NCBI RefSeq assembly: GCF_039904985.1
Contig: NZ_CP157005.1
Location: 3,305,501 to 3,369,500, forward strand
Direction of reading: 5' to 3'
Origin: Methylomonas sp. AM2-LC
GTDB lineage: Bacteria > Pseudomonadota > Gammaproteobacteria > Methylococcales > Methylomonadaceae
DNA length: 64,000 nt
Shown: positions 46,523-55,655 of the stretch, one piece after another
Numbering within the stretch: the first letter of the stretch is position 1
Layout of the letters: every line of letters starts with the position of its first letter
Notes under the pieces: generated by a model
The model's database searches: none
Told to the model about the DNA's origin: nothing
The model's input: only the letters and a program-made list of their open reading frames with translations
Program-made: the position numbers and the translations under genes

Positions 46523-47175
46523 TCCGGTCAGCATTATGGCAAACTATGTTGCTGGTGTTAAGGTACTTGCTTGTTTAAAAACTGTCAAGATTAAGAATTT
46601 AAATAAACCAAGCATTTATTACATAATTAGATAATTAAATCTAAAAATATGATAACTAATGTTGTTTTTTAACATTTAAACTAAGCCGACTATATGTATA
46701 ACATTGATTTACAATACATATTAAGTTTGTTATATTCATCATATGATATTTACAGATATTCTCTTTAATTATTATCATAATAATTAATTTTTATTTGTTT
46801 TTCATATAGTTATACACGAATCTAACATAATCTTATTATTAGGTATTTTTATTGTACAAAGCTCTCAAAATCGCTATTTTTTACTCAATTGCCACCTGAT
46901 TATTTGTAAAAACATTAAAAATAATATGAGAATTATTCTGCCGTGATTGACTTACCACTACCAATGTCTTCGACGTCTTTTAGAAAAACATCACACGGCG
47001 CAGCATTTTAAAGCCCTTTACAGGTAAATTCAGTCAATTCATAAACGACTAAATTGATTAAGAAAACTGTCTGTATACTGACATTTTGTCGGCACTTAAA
47101 CACCAGAAACAAAAAATCACATTGACAAATTTCTGAAACTTTATAGAATACACGGTTTATCTACTTCGATAGATT
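46523..47175. other. A/T-rich intergenic region upstream of the encapsulin operon
   Basis: About 650 bp with no credible gene; 46600-46930 is strikingly A/T-rich, by eye near 80 %. It must contain the operon promoter on the minus strand and the tRNA-Leu promoter on the plus strand. Several TATAAT-like sequences are present but none can be singled out. Such DNA would attract H-NS-type proteins; inference. Confidence 0.5.
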
Positions 47176-47262
47176 GCCTCGGTGGCGAAATAGGTAGACG
47201 CACGGGACTTAAAATCCCGCGCCTGAAAGGGCGTACCGGTTCGATTCCGGTCTGAGGCACCA
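47176..47262 (+). tRNA. tRNA-Leu (anticodon TAA)
   Basis: An 87-nt class II tRNA, GCCTCGGTGGCGAAATAGG to GGTCTGAGGCACCA, with anticodon TAA in GGACTTAAAATCC, long variable arm and encoded CCA. Its last 40 nt and its terminator are repeated at 48329-48409. Confidence 0.97.
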
Positions 47263-47272
47263 TTAAAATCAA

Positions 47273-47305
47273 GGGCTAAGGTTTTTAATCTTAGCCCTTT
47301 TTTTT
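47273..47305 (+). terminator. tRNA-Leu terminator
   Basis: GGGCTAAG-gtttttaat-CTTAGCCC followed by eight T residues, ten bases behind the tRNA. Confidence 0.93.
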
Positions 47306-47448
47306 GCCCGAGGGCTTTATGTGGCATTGATGATTAAATTCACACTGGCACCAACATATCTATTTGTCTATACTGTTTTGGACTTCAATAAGCTTACTAA
47401 CTTATTTAGTTCTTATGCACTAATTCTTAATTAGCTGAGGAAATAATT

Positions 47449-47691
47449 ATGAACTTGCCTATAACTATTTATCAACACAGCCTAAATCTCTCAGAATCTG
47501 CTGCTCGCGAGGCTCTGGACTTTATAGAATTTCTGGAACAACGTTATTCAAATGTTCAGCCACTTTTGAAACAGCAAAACGCCACCGAAATGTTTTTGGC
47601 AAAATTGGCTGGCGGGTTAAGTGAAGATTTTCCTGATGTCATTAGCGATAATGACCTAGGATCTGATGCATGTCGCGAGACACTTGACTGA
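47449..47691 (+). CDS. VapB-like antitoxin (DUF2281 type)
   Basis: An 80-residue acidic protein that ends at the ATG of the PIN toxin (one shared base). Its middle, SAAREALDFIEFLEQRY, resembles the helix of DUF2281 antitoxins. No clear DNA-binding motif beyond a short N-terminal strand. Identity rests on size, acidity and position in front of the toxin. The ATG follows GAGGAAATAATT. Confidence 0.75.
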   Translation: MNLPITIYQHSLNLSESAAREALDFIEFLEQRYSNVQPLLKQQNATEMFLAKLAGGLSEDFPDVISDNDLGSDACRETLD

Positions 47692-48095
47692 TGACATATT
47701 TACTCGACACCAATGCTGCCATTGCGTTGTTGAAAGAAAATCCCCAGTTACTAAAACATATCCGTCGCGTCGGCATTACGAAATTACACATCTGTGCGCC
47801 AGTCGAAGCCGAATTGTGGTACGGAGTAGCAAAAAGCACTCTACAAGAACAGAATAGGATACGTCTATGCACCTTGTTGGAATGGATACCATGCCTACCC
47901 TTTGCTGGCCCAGCAACACAACATTTTGGTGAAATAAGAGCCTATTTGGCCAGCCAAGGTACACCGATCGGACCATATGATTTGCAGATTGCAGCCATTG
48001 CTATAGCCAATGGCTATACTCTTGTCACGAATAACACCCGAGAATTTGAACGAGTACCTGGCTTAAAATTGGAGAATTGGATCACACCAACATAA
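47691..48095 (+). CDS. vapC: VapC-family PIN ribonuclease toxin
   Basis: Toxin of 134 residues with an intact PIN domain: first acidic site LLDTNAAI, second PVEAELWYG (Glu), third GPYDLQIAAIAI and fourth VTNNTREFERVPGL. Magnesium-dependent cleavage of initiator tRNA or rRNA is the role of characterised relatives. With its antitoxin it fills the space between tRNA-Leu and the displaced tRNA-Leu 3' fragment. Confidence 0.93.
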   Translation: MTYLLDTNAAIALLKENPQLLKHIRRVGITKLHICAPVEAELWYGVAKSTLQEQNRIRLCTLLEWIPCLPFAGPATQHFGEIRAYLASQGTPIGPYDLQIAAIAIANGYTLVTNNTREFERVPGLKLENWITPT

Positions 48096-48292
48096 GAGAG
48101 TAGTCTCGTATAAACGCGAAAACTCTGTATTCTTGCATTTGCTATGATTAGCAAGCGTAGTTGCGATTAGCGCAAAGTAATAGTGGAAATGTTTAATAGG
48201 GTATATTCAAAAGCTTTTCCAAATGGCAACATTGCATTACCTAGATAATTTACATCTATTACGTTTAGCCGCAAGGTTAGACTACACTTATT

Positions 48293-48328
48293 CCCGCGAT
48301 TACGCTTCACTAATCGTGGCTACGCGGG
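48293..48328. repeat. Hairpin at the junction of the mini-island
   Basis: CCCGC-GATTA and TAATC-...-GCGGG form a stem directly before the tRNA-Leu fragment. It may be part of the inserted element's end. Confidence 0.5.
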
Positions 48329-48409
48329 CTGAAAGGGCGTACCGGTTCGATTCCGGTCTGAGAACCATTAAAATCAATGGCTTAGATTTTTAACCTCAGC
48401 CCTTTTTTA
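48329..48409 (+). pseudogene. 3' fragment of tRNA-Leu plus its terminator (direct repeat)
   Basis: From CTGAAAGGGCGTACCGG through GATTCCGGTCTGAG to the hairpin TGGCTTAG...CCTCAGCCC and a T-run, this repeats 47223-47305. The first 33 bases are identical to the tRNA 3' half; then GAACC replaces GCACC and the terminator stem has several changes. The 5' half of the tRNA is missing. Confidence 0.9.
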
Positions 48410-48491
48410 TTTCTGTTAAAAAAATATCGTAATTTTGTCGCACGTCAAAAATACAACACCATAAAACAAAGAAGCTTTTTAGCCAGTAGTT

Positions 48492-48671
48492 ATGAAAAAA
48501 GACTCCATTGGCAATGTTAAGTTGAAGCTTTTCGGGAAATTTATTCAACTGCGCATAACGGTTCCATCGCAAAACGTTACGCCTATTAGTATCCTGCCTG
48601 TCTTACACAAAATCGATAACAAGTTTGTGGAAACCGCAGTTGAGATTTTTGTTGATAAATCGGCGTATTAA
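48492..48671 (+). pseudogene. Small ORF, possibly an N-terminal fragment of a YkgJ-like protein
   Basis: A 59-codon frame encoding MKKDSIGNVKLKLFGKFIQL and LPVLHKIDNKFVETAVEIFVD. The pattern resembles the short beta/helix part that precedes the cysteine cluster in some YkgJ-type proteins, but no cysteine follows and the frame ends at TAA, so it would be a remnant. No clear ribosome-binding site. It may also be a genuine small protein. Confidence 0.3.
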
Positions 48672-48771
48672 GCCGACATCAAAACTTATGTACTATACAA
48701 ATAGGCGTTTATTCCTAATATTGTTTGCAACCTGACAGTTTCTTAACACTACCTTCCTCAACCTAGGTTTA

Positions 48772-50781
48772 CTAAGTTGGTCGATTGATAAGTGGAGGCA
48801 GCTGATATTCCACATTATTACCCGCTATCAGTAAAGTATGCTTTATTGGCTGTCCTTGTTCAAACTGCAACTGGCCAAGATTGCAATCTTCGAATACCCT
48901 TTGCTTCCTACCTATGCTGGGCAGAAGCGAATGTTCCAATCGCCACTGACTGGCATAAAAACGCCACCAATTACTTATTGAGGTTTTGGGATTGATCTTT
49001 TTTTGAATAGTATTTAAAATTTTTCGCTGCGATACACTGGGCTCATTGCGTAACGAAGAACTGGTTAATTGATAACAATCTAATCTCTTTTTATTGCCGG
49101 TATAACCATTGCTGCTGGAATAAAAACCGGAGGTAGTGAATGAATAATGCACATCCCCAGACAGAAACACGCATTTTTCAACATGCATTTTATGCAACAA
49201 GGTATCCATAAAATCAGTAAAGCCTGCCAGGTTTGCCGTCCAGGCTTCAGCATCCAGAAAATCCACTGCCCACTCCATAACCAGCCCCTGTTTGTTAAAG
49301 GCTGTTTCTAAAGCACGAATCCATGGTAAATTTTCGACATAACCTATAATTAGTAAGATTACTTGAACTAAACGTTCTAGTGGCGAAAACCCCATTACAG
49401 GTGTTGTAGCAATCAATATTGGATAATCGATATTAGTACCCGCTTCGCTGGCAGTATTCTTCAGCTTTGACCATTCGACACGTAGCCAGTCAAGTGCGTA
49501 CCGATCTAACAAGTGTACCGGATAATAAGGGTTGTCGGGTTGTCGTTGCGTTCTGGAATCCATGGCAATAATCGGCGGTATTGTCGCAATAGAAAATCCC
49601 CAACCGCGGTGTTTCCAAGTCATTAAGTCGTAGCGTTCTTCATCAACCGGATCGGAACTGATTCGATTAAAATGCGAAGTTACGGCTTGGATCATATCGG
49701 CATCGAAATTATCTGGATCGTTACCCCATCCTTGGAAAGCCCAGTAAGAGGCTAAAGCATTGGATACCATGCGTCGGCCCAGCTGCGAAGTACGAACTTT
49801 ATCATACCAGTGACCCGTTATATTCCAGTCGTCGGTCACATCGTGATCGTCGAAGATCATATAGGTTGGTATGTTGGCTAATAGACGGCGTATTTTCCAT
49901 AAGGTTTCACCGAATTTAACCACCGATTTAGTATAATTCTGGTAATCCTGAATTTTGTCTTCTGGAATCTGAATATGTTTGTCTTTAATGGCTTCCCAAT
50001 TCGGCGGTGTTTGCCAGGTTTGTGCGTTGCCGAATACAAACAAATACATGGCGGCAAATTCGCCAAAAGTCAGCAAATGATTGCCTGCTTCATCAGAGCT
50101 TAAACCCGATTGATGTTGTTTTAAAACTTCGGCACGTCCGCCTAATTTTATTTCGTTAATCGGGTTGAGAGGCGGTTGCGTATAATCAGAAGGCAAAATT
50201 TCGCTGGAACCGGTTAAATAAAGCGCTTTTTCACGTAACACGTCCAATAAAGAGGCTTCCACATCATCGGCATAGATTTGATCGCCCGTTAACAATAGCA
50301 AATCTGGTCGTTGGGTAAGATCGGAATGATGCTGTTCTAACAGCCCGTCAGCAATCGCCAAGGCATCTTCACCAGCGTCACCATGCGGTTTACGGCAACT
50401 GCCGTGTAGTATCGAATGCAAAGTTGAGGGAACATGAAAAATAGGATATTCAAGTCCCTCGTAAGTTAGTTTTGCGGCTTTAAAGTCTAGCTCTTTGCCC
50501 TGACTATCCAATATGCGATAGTGGCATAGCGTATTGATGGGAAAAACGTTATTCCCATTACTAGGGTAGGCTTGCAATAAGTAAACATAAAGACGCTGAC
50601 CGAGCTTGAATCGGCTGACTAACAGCTCATCAGCTTGACTAACACCTAACCGTTTATTTTGATTGTTTGCCTCTAGAATCTCCAAAACCAGTTCTTGTTC
50701 ACTATCCATTGCCAACCAAACGCAAATACGGTTTTGTGTGGTACGCCGTAATATAGGGCCTGCCAAAATAGAAGTTATCAT
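48772..50781 (-). CDS. PhoD-like metallophosphatase
   Basis: A 669-residue protein of the PhoD/alkaline phosphatase D-like superfamily. Metal-site motifs are LLLTGDQIYADD, MIFDDHDVTDDWN and FLSGDVHYSFTTSGFY, each intact. There is no signal peptide or Tat motif, so it would stay in the cytoplasm, unlike classical secreted PhoD. The N-terminal 110 residues form a separate beta domain. Substrate is likely a phosphodiester or phosphomonoester, not known. Monocistronic. Confidence 0.85.
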   Translation of the reverse strand: MITSILAGPILRRTTQNRICVWLAMDSEQELVLEILEANNQNKRLGVSQADELLVSRFKLGQRLYVYLLQAYPSNGNNVFPINTLCHYRILDSQGKELDFKAAKLTYEGLEYPIFHVPSTLHSILHGSCRKPHGDAGEDALAIADGLLEQHHSDLTQRPDLLLLTGDQIYADDVEASLLDVLREKALYLTGSSEILPSDYTQPPLNPINEIKLGGRAEVLKQHQSGLSSDEAGNHLLTFGEFAAMYLFVFGNAQTWQTPPNWEAIKDKHIQIPEDKIQDYQNYTKSVVKFGETLWKIRRLLANIPTYMIFDDHDVTDDWNITGHWYDKVRTSQLGRRMVSNALASYWAFQGWGNDPDNFDADMIQAVTSHFNRISSDPVDEERYDLMTWKHRGWGFSIATIPPIIAMDSRTQRQPDNPYYPVHLLDRYALDWLRVEWSKLKNTASEAGTNIDYPILIATTPVMGFSPLERLVQVILLIIGYVENLPWIRALETAFNKQGLVMEWAVDFLDAEAWTANLAGFTDFMDTLLHKMHVEKCVFLSGDVHYSFTTSGFYSSSNGYTGNKKRLDCYQLTSSSLRNEPSVSQRKILNTIQKKINPKTSISNWWRFYASQWRLEHSLLPSIGRKQRVFEDCNLGQLQFEQGQPIKHTLLIAGNNVEYQLPPLINRPT

Positions 50782-51455
50782 GTGTATCCCCTTAAAATTA
50801 CCTTTTTACCAAAACCCTGATTGTTTACCTCTAAGGACAAAGGAACAAAAACATAACCTTAGGTAACAGCATGGTGGGGCTTTATTTTGCTGATTGCGGA
50901 TTTAGGCAAAGTAATATGACTAGTATTTTTTCCGTATCGCTTAATTGCAATAATTTAAACAGACACTCAGGCTTAATGATAGGTAAGATAAAATAATAAG
51001 TAAAGTCACATTTCATGCTTCACTGGTAAATCGCCAACTTGCGCGGTAAGAAGTAGTGGTGTTAGTGTCGGAACTATCGACTAATGGTTATCCACTCAAA
51101 TAGAGGTGTATCAACGAATGCCGCTAAAGATTAACGCCATAAAAATCGAAACTCACCATCCCGTTTCCAGATTATTGGAATGGTCTAATAAAGCGGGACA
51201 CTTTTAAAGACAGATTTATGCCACTTTCGTGTTTAGATGCATAAAATAACAGTTTATGCATCATAAATATCTATAATATGAGTTATATAAATCGTCTTTA
51301 TGACTCAGGAAATGGTTTGACTGCTAAGAAACGTGGTTATTTCAAAGCCTTCGCTGGGTTGCACGTTGTTCAACCCAGCTCTAGTATTTTTTGCGTATCG
51401 GTTAATTGTCAAACTGCACTGTCAGAGTTTGTAGTATTCATATCAGAATAGTCCA
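50782..51455. other. Intergenic region with a GGGTTG hairpin
   Basis: About 670 bp with no credible gene. GCTGGGTTG-cacgttgtt-CAACCCAGC (51353-51379) is a perfect hairpin of the type seen near 41.7 kb. The run TCTAATAAAGCGGGACACTT near 51184 looks like the end of an old insertion sequence, but no transposase remnant was found. Confidence 0.5.
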
Positions 51456-52838
51456 TCATATCTGAGCATCAATCGAAGCAACACGCACCAGCTTTTTGTT
51501 TACAAACTCCTGAATACCTACACTTGATAGTTCGCGCCCGTAGCCGGAATTTTTGATACCGCCAAAAGGTAAGTCCGGCGTTGTCCAGGTGGGCTGATTG
51601 ATAAACATCATGCCAGTTTCAACACGCGAGGCCACGCGTTTGCCGCGAGCAACATCACGCGTAAAAACAGACCCCCCCAAGCCAAAATCAGAATCATTGG
51701 CCAGTGCCACCGCCGCATCTTCATCCTTAACCACAAAGAACAACGCAACGGGTCCAAAAAATTCCTCGCGGTAGGCAGGATTGTCAGATTTAATATCAGT
51801 AATAATGGTTGGTTGCATGAATGAGCCCGGCCTATCCATGCGGTTACCACCCAAAATAACTTTAGCGCCTTTGTTGACGGCATTTTTGATCTGTTCTAGC
51901 AGTAATATTAGAGCATCTTCAGTAGATAAAGGCGCTAGGGTTGTTGACATATCTAATGGATCGCCCGCTTTAAGAACCGCTAGCGCATTCGTAAATTTCT
52001 CTAAAAATTGATCCGCCAAAGCTTCGACGACGATAAAACGCTTAGCCGCGATACAACATTGGCCAGTATTATTCATCTTGGCCCAAACTGCCCAAGTGAC
52101 GGTTTTGTCGAGGTCGGCATCTTCAAGCACGATAAAGGCATCACTACCCCCTAACTCCATGGTGGTTTTTTTCAGGTTTTGGCCTGCTCTAGCAGCAACG
52201 CTTTTTCCTGCACCGGCACTGCCGGTCAACGCTACACCCTTTATACGCGGATCATCGATAACACGATTGACCTGGTCGTGTGAAATAAGTAGATTGGTAT
52301 AGGCACCCACTGGCGCTCCCGCTTCGATCCATAATTTTTCAAAGGCGATAGCACATTGTGGTACGCATCCCGCGTGTTTTACCATAACCACATTACCCGC
52401 CATTAAATTCGGCGCAGCAAAACGGGCCAGTTGATAATAGGGAAAGTTCCAAGGTTGCACACCGAACAGCACACCTAACGGACTGCTTTCGATCATAGCC
52501 TCCCCCATTACCTCCTCTAAATGTTGAGGTGCAAGAAAAGTTTCGGCGTTTTGGGCGTAGTAATCGATAATATCCGCACTCAGCGCTACTTCTCCACGGG
52601 CTTCGTCGATAAGCTTACCCATCTCCAAGGTGACCAGACGGGCCAATTCGTCGCTACGCTCGCGCATTATGGCAGCAGCTTTGCCAGCAATGGCAGATCG
52701 TTCTGCGAAACTAGTGTCTTTCCAAGTCTTATAACAGTGCGTAGCGATTTCTAGCGCAGTATCCAGTTGCTTGTCGCTTAGTTCTGCAAACGTCATCATT
52801 AGTTTACCATCATAGGGATTAATACTCTGATAGGTCAT
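51456..52838 (-). CDS. NAD(P)-dependent aldehyde dehydrogenase, succinate-semialdehyde type
   Basis: Aldehyde dehydrogenase of 460 residues, the short form typical of succinate-semialdehyde dehydrogenases of the Sad/GabD group. The catalytic Cys lies in NTGQCCIAAKRF, the general base Glu in TMELGGSDAF, the Asn in QPWNFPYYQ and the nucleotide loop is ALTGSAGAGKSVA. It may oxidise succinic semialdehyde to succinate, closing a 2-oxoglutarate bypass; substrate not proven. It lies about 100 bp behind the glutathione reductase gene on the same strand. Confidence 0.9.
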   Translation of the reverse strand: MTYQSINPYDGKLMMTFAELSDKQLDTALEIATHCYKTWKDTSFAERSAIAGKAAAIMRERSDELARLVTLEMGKLIDEARGEVALSADIIDYYAQNAETFLAPQHLEEVMGEAMIESSPLGVLFGVQPWNFPYYQLARFAAPNLMAGNVVMVKHAGCVPQCAIAFEKLWIEAGAPVGAYTNLLISHDQVNRVIDDPRIKGVALTGSAGAGKSVAARAGQNLKKTTMELGGSDAFIVLEDADLDKTVTWAVWAKMNNTGQCCIAAKRFIVVEALADQFLEKFTNALAVLKAGDPLDMSTTLAPLSTEDALILLLEQIKNAVNKGAKVILGGNRMDRPGSFMQPTIITDIKSDNPAYREEFFGPVALFFVVKDEDAAVALANDSDFGLGGSVFTRDVARGKRVASRVETGMMFINQPTWTTPDLPFGGIKNSGYGRELSSVGIQEFVNKKLVRVASIDAQI

Positions 52839-52942
52839 AGCTATGCTCCTGGATAAAAAGGTTTGCGGATGCGGTATAATTTACTCATCCTGGGTTGTTG
52901 GGTTTCAATGTTGACAATATGAACATTGCTTTTACTCTGTAA

Positions 52943-54289
52943 TTATTTATGCAGAGTAACAAATTCTTCCGCAGAGGTAGGGTGTATGCCGATAGTCGAA
53001 TCGAAAATTGCCTTAGTTGCACCTGCACGTATGGCAACGGCCATACCTTGGATGATTTCAGCGGCATTGGCACCGACCATGTGTATGCCGACTACCCGGT
53101 CAGTACTGCGCACCACAATCATTTTCATCAGGGTTTTTTCATCCAAACCTGATAGCGTATTTTTAAGTGGGGTAAATCGGGTTTGATAAATGTCAATGTC
53201 GTTGTATAGTTCACGCGCTCGCGCTTCGGTTAAACCAACACAACTAATATTGGGGTCACAAAAAATAGCAGTCGGAATATTGTCGTAATCCATTGCTCTT
53301 GGCGGTTTGCTGTATAAGTTATTGACCAGAGCAACGCCTTCTGCAATTGCAACTGGCGTGAGATTAACCCGATCAGTGACATCGCCTAGCGCATAAATTG
53401 AGGGAATATTGGTTTGATAGTCACTGTTAACCTTAATAGCACCCTCGCTATTCAATGCAACATTTAGTAATTCCAAACCTAAACCGCTGGAATTTGGCGT
53501 TCTGCCTGTGGCATACATCACCAAATCGGTTTCTATTTTGCTGCTATCGAACAATCTAACCGAAAAGCCATCGCGTGGTGAAGTTTCTATGCCAACAATT
53601 TCGGTATTAAAGCGAATGTTAATACCTTTTTTGAGCATTTCTTCTGCCAAAAAATCTCGAATATCCTCATCAAAACCTTCCAACACTTTGTGTCTGCGAA
53701 CACAAAGGGTAACTTCCACACCCAAGCCATTTAGAATGCTGGCAAATTCCATAGCAATGTAGCCGCCACCTACAATAATGATACGCTTGGGCAATTCCTC
53801 AAGAAAAAACATATCGTTGGAGGTAACGATATGTTGATTGCCGGGTATGTCAGGAACAAACGGCCAGCCGCCAGTGGCAATCAATATACGCTCTGCACTG
53901 TATTGAGAACCAGCGACCATGACTGTGTGCTCATTAAGCAATGTTGCCTTACCACTAATAACATTCGCGCCCGATTTTTGCAATCGAGTACGATAAACGG
54001 CGTGTAAATGCTCTACTTCAGCATTTTTGTTGGCGATCAAACGTGGCCAGTTGAAAGTTGATTCGCCAACCGTCCAGCCAAAACCCTTAGCCGCCTCAAA
54101 TTCATCACTGAACTGGGAGGCATATACCAACAGCTTTTTAGGCACACAACCCAGATTGACACAAGTGCCACCTAAATTACGTTCTTCTGCGATGGCTACC
54201 CTAACGCCTTGCGTTGCGGCCTGATTGGCTACGCGTACACCACCTGATCCTGCACCCACTATAAACAAATCATAATCATATTGAGTCAT
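52943..54289 (-). CDS. gor: Glutathione-disulfide reductase
   Basis: FAD enzyme that reduces oxidised glutathione with NADPH. Redox-active pair Cys43 and Cys48 in GGTCVNLGCVPKK, FAD motif VGAGSGGVRVA, NADPH motif GGGYIAMEFA with the Arg pair in CVRRHK, and the catalytic HPTSAEEFV at the C-terminus. Start set at the ATG at 54289, as it has AAGAGA at the right spacing. The gene follows a peroxiredoxin gene by about 40 bp, so the pair probably forms a peroxide-removing unit with glutathione. Confidence 0.94.
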   Translation of the reverse strand: MTQYDYDLFIVGAGSGGVRVANQAATQGVRVAIAEERNLGGTCVNLGCVPKKLLVYASQFSDEFEAAKGFGWTVGESTFNWPRLIANKNAEVEHLHAVYRTRLQKSGANVISGKATLLNEHTVMVAGSQYSAERILIATGGWPFVPDIPGNQHIVTSNDMFFLEELPKRIIIVGGGYIAMEFASILNGLGVEVTLCVRRHKVLEGFDEDIRDFLAEEMLKKGINIRFNTEIVGIETSPRDGFSVRLFDSSKIETDLVMYATGRTPNSSGLGLELLNVALNSEGAIKVNSDYQTNIPSIYALGDVTDRVNLTPVAIAEGVALVNNLYSKPPRAMDYDNIPTAIFCDPNISCVGLTEARARELYNDIDIYQTRFTPLKNTLSGLDEKTLMKMIVVRSTDRVVGIHMVGANAAEIIQGMAVAIRAGATKAIFDSTIGIHPTSAEEFVTLHK

Positions 54290-54331
54290 TTGCATATCTC
54301 TTAAAAATAATAGTGATCAAGCAAAAACTGC

Positions 54332-54862
54332 TTACTTTTTGTTTTGTTTCAAGTAATTTAGCATAGTATCCGCATCGCTGACGGTAAAGGGATCATCCGG
54401 GCAGTTATCTACTTTGCCGGGTTCGCTAAATAATTTAATGATGACTTTATTCTCCACAAGCATTGAATAACGCCAAGATCGACTACCAAAACCCACATTT
54501 TCTTTTTTTACCAACATGCCTAACGCACGCGTAAAGTCGGCATTACCATCTGGCAACATTTTTACATTAGTAATGCTCAAATGCTTACCCCACTGATACA
54601 TAACAAAGGCATCATTAACACTCAGGCAATACACTTCATCGATGCCTAACTCGATTAGTTCTCGATATTTACTTACAAAGCCCGGCAAATGTTTGCTTGA
54701 ACAGGTAGGTGTATAAGCACCGGGAAGACCTAGTACGATGATTTTTTTATGTTTAAAAATATCATCGCTGCTGACATCCTGCCAACGAAAGGGGTTTTCA
54801 CCACCGATACTTTCGTCACGAACGCGGGTTTTAAAAATGACATCAGGGATAGTGGATAGCAT
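54332..54862 (-). CDS. Peroxiredoxin (Prx5/AhpE-like, glutathione type)
   Basis: Peroxiredoxin of 176 residues. The peroxidatic Cys54 is in PGAYTPTCSSKHLPGF, and the body CLSVNDAFVMYQWGK, MLPDGNADFTRALGM and SRSWRYSMLVE is that of the Prx5 subfamily, which in many proteobacteria uses glutathione. Start at 54862 has AAGGAG in front. Followed by glutathione reductase. Confidence 0.94.
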   Translation of the reverse strand: MLSTIPDVIFKTRVRDESIGGENPFRWQDVSSDDIFKHKKIIVLGLPGAYTPTCSSKHLPGFVSKYRELIELGIDEVYCLSVNDAFVMYQWGKHLSITNVKMLPDGNADFTRALGMLVKKENVGFGSRSWRYSMLVENKVIIKLFSEPGKVDNCPDDPFTVSDADTMLNYLKQNKK

Positions 54863-55009
54863 AATGCAACTCCTTAATATATAAACGAACAACGCTGAAT
54901 TATCTTTTAAATCAGATAACTGATTGTTTGTTTATAGTATTGAAAACATTGAGTCTGGTCGGTACGTTGTCACACATTAGCTATAACAATTTGGTAGACA
55001 AACACTAAC

Positions 55010-55128
55010 GGTAACTTGGAAAAACCTGGCTTTTGCGCTTCGACGGGCTCAGCACAAATGGTAAATTATTGATATATAAATACCACCGTTCGCCCTGAGC
55101 TTGTCGAAGGGTGGTTTTTCGAAGTCCC
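55010..55128. repeat. Palindromic interspersed repeat, long form (copy D)
   Basis: About 119 bp, GGTAACTTGGAAAAACCTGG to GGTGGTTTTTCGAAGTCCC, containing TTGATATATAAATACCACC and GTTCGCCCTGAGCTTGTCGA. Matches copy A at 1963-2082. It occupies most of the gap between the peroxiredoxin and the Phd/VapC pair. Confidence 0.85.
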
Positions 55129-55254
55129 CTAACGTGTGTTGCTTTGCTATGCGTTGTGTTTAGAGATTATGGTTTGCGTTTGCGCTATTTTTTTAAACGC
55201 CGGAGCTAAACCAGCCAAACTACTTTAGCAGGTTTAGCTAACGATAAAAGAGCA

Positions 55255-55655
55255 TTACCAAATACATTGTAATCCAGGTGTGCTCCGAAGCTTTTCATCA
55301 GCAGTGATCAACTGGGTACGATGAGCTAATGTAGTGGCGGCAATAATTCGGTCTGCTGGGTCTCCATGAACAAAAATTGAGCTTTGCGATATCTCTGCAA
55401 TTTCTGATGTAATGGGTAAAACGGTAATGCTCATGGCAGTTAAAATATCGTTAAGATATGCACTGGACGAAATGCCTGCATAGTTGTTGATTCTTCCTCG
55501 CGAATAAAGCATGGCTATTTCCCAAAGGCTGATGTCTGAACGGCAAGTGATCCTGTTTCAATTCCTAAATTAAGCGCAACGTTAGCTTTAGGTGAAAGCC
55601 GACTCGGTTCATCTGCCCAAAACAATACAATATGGGTATCACAGATTGTTAGCAT
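55255..55655 (-). pseudogene. VapC-family PIN toxin broken by a one-base frameshift
   Basis: The gene starts at 55655 (MLTICDTHIVLFWADEP) inside the end of the antitoxin gene and runs to LNLGIETGSLAV. There GTTCAGAC has lost one T compared with the expected GTTTCAGAC; after restoring it the protein continues with SDISLWEIAMLYSRGRI and ends with HGDPADRIIAATTLAHRTQLITADEKL, a complete PIN domain of about 133 residues. As written, translation stops at TAG after 54 residues. The toxin should therefore be inactive unless frameshifting or a sequencing error is involved. Confidence 0.88.

Noticed and set aside
46523..47175. Riboswitch such as a SAM or T-box type upstream of cysK
   Set aside because: No conserved core of a known riboswitch class could be recognised; only the terminator-like hairpin is supported.
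51175..51215. Insertion sequence end (TCTAATAAAGCGGGACACTT)
   Set aside because: Resembles IS ends but has no matching inverted partner or transposase remnant.
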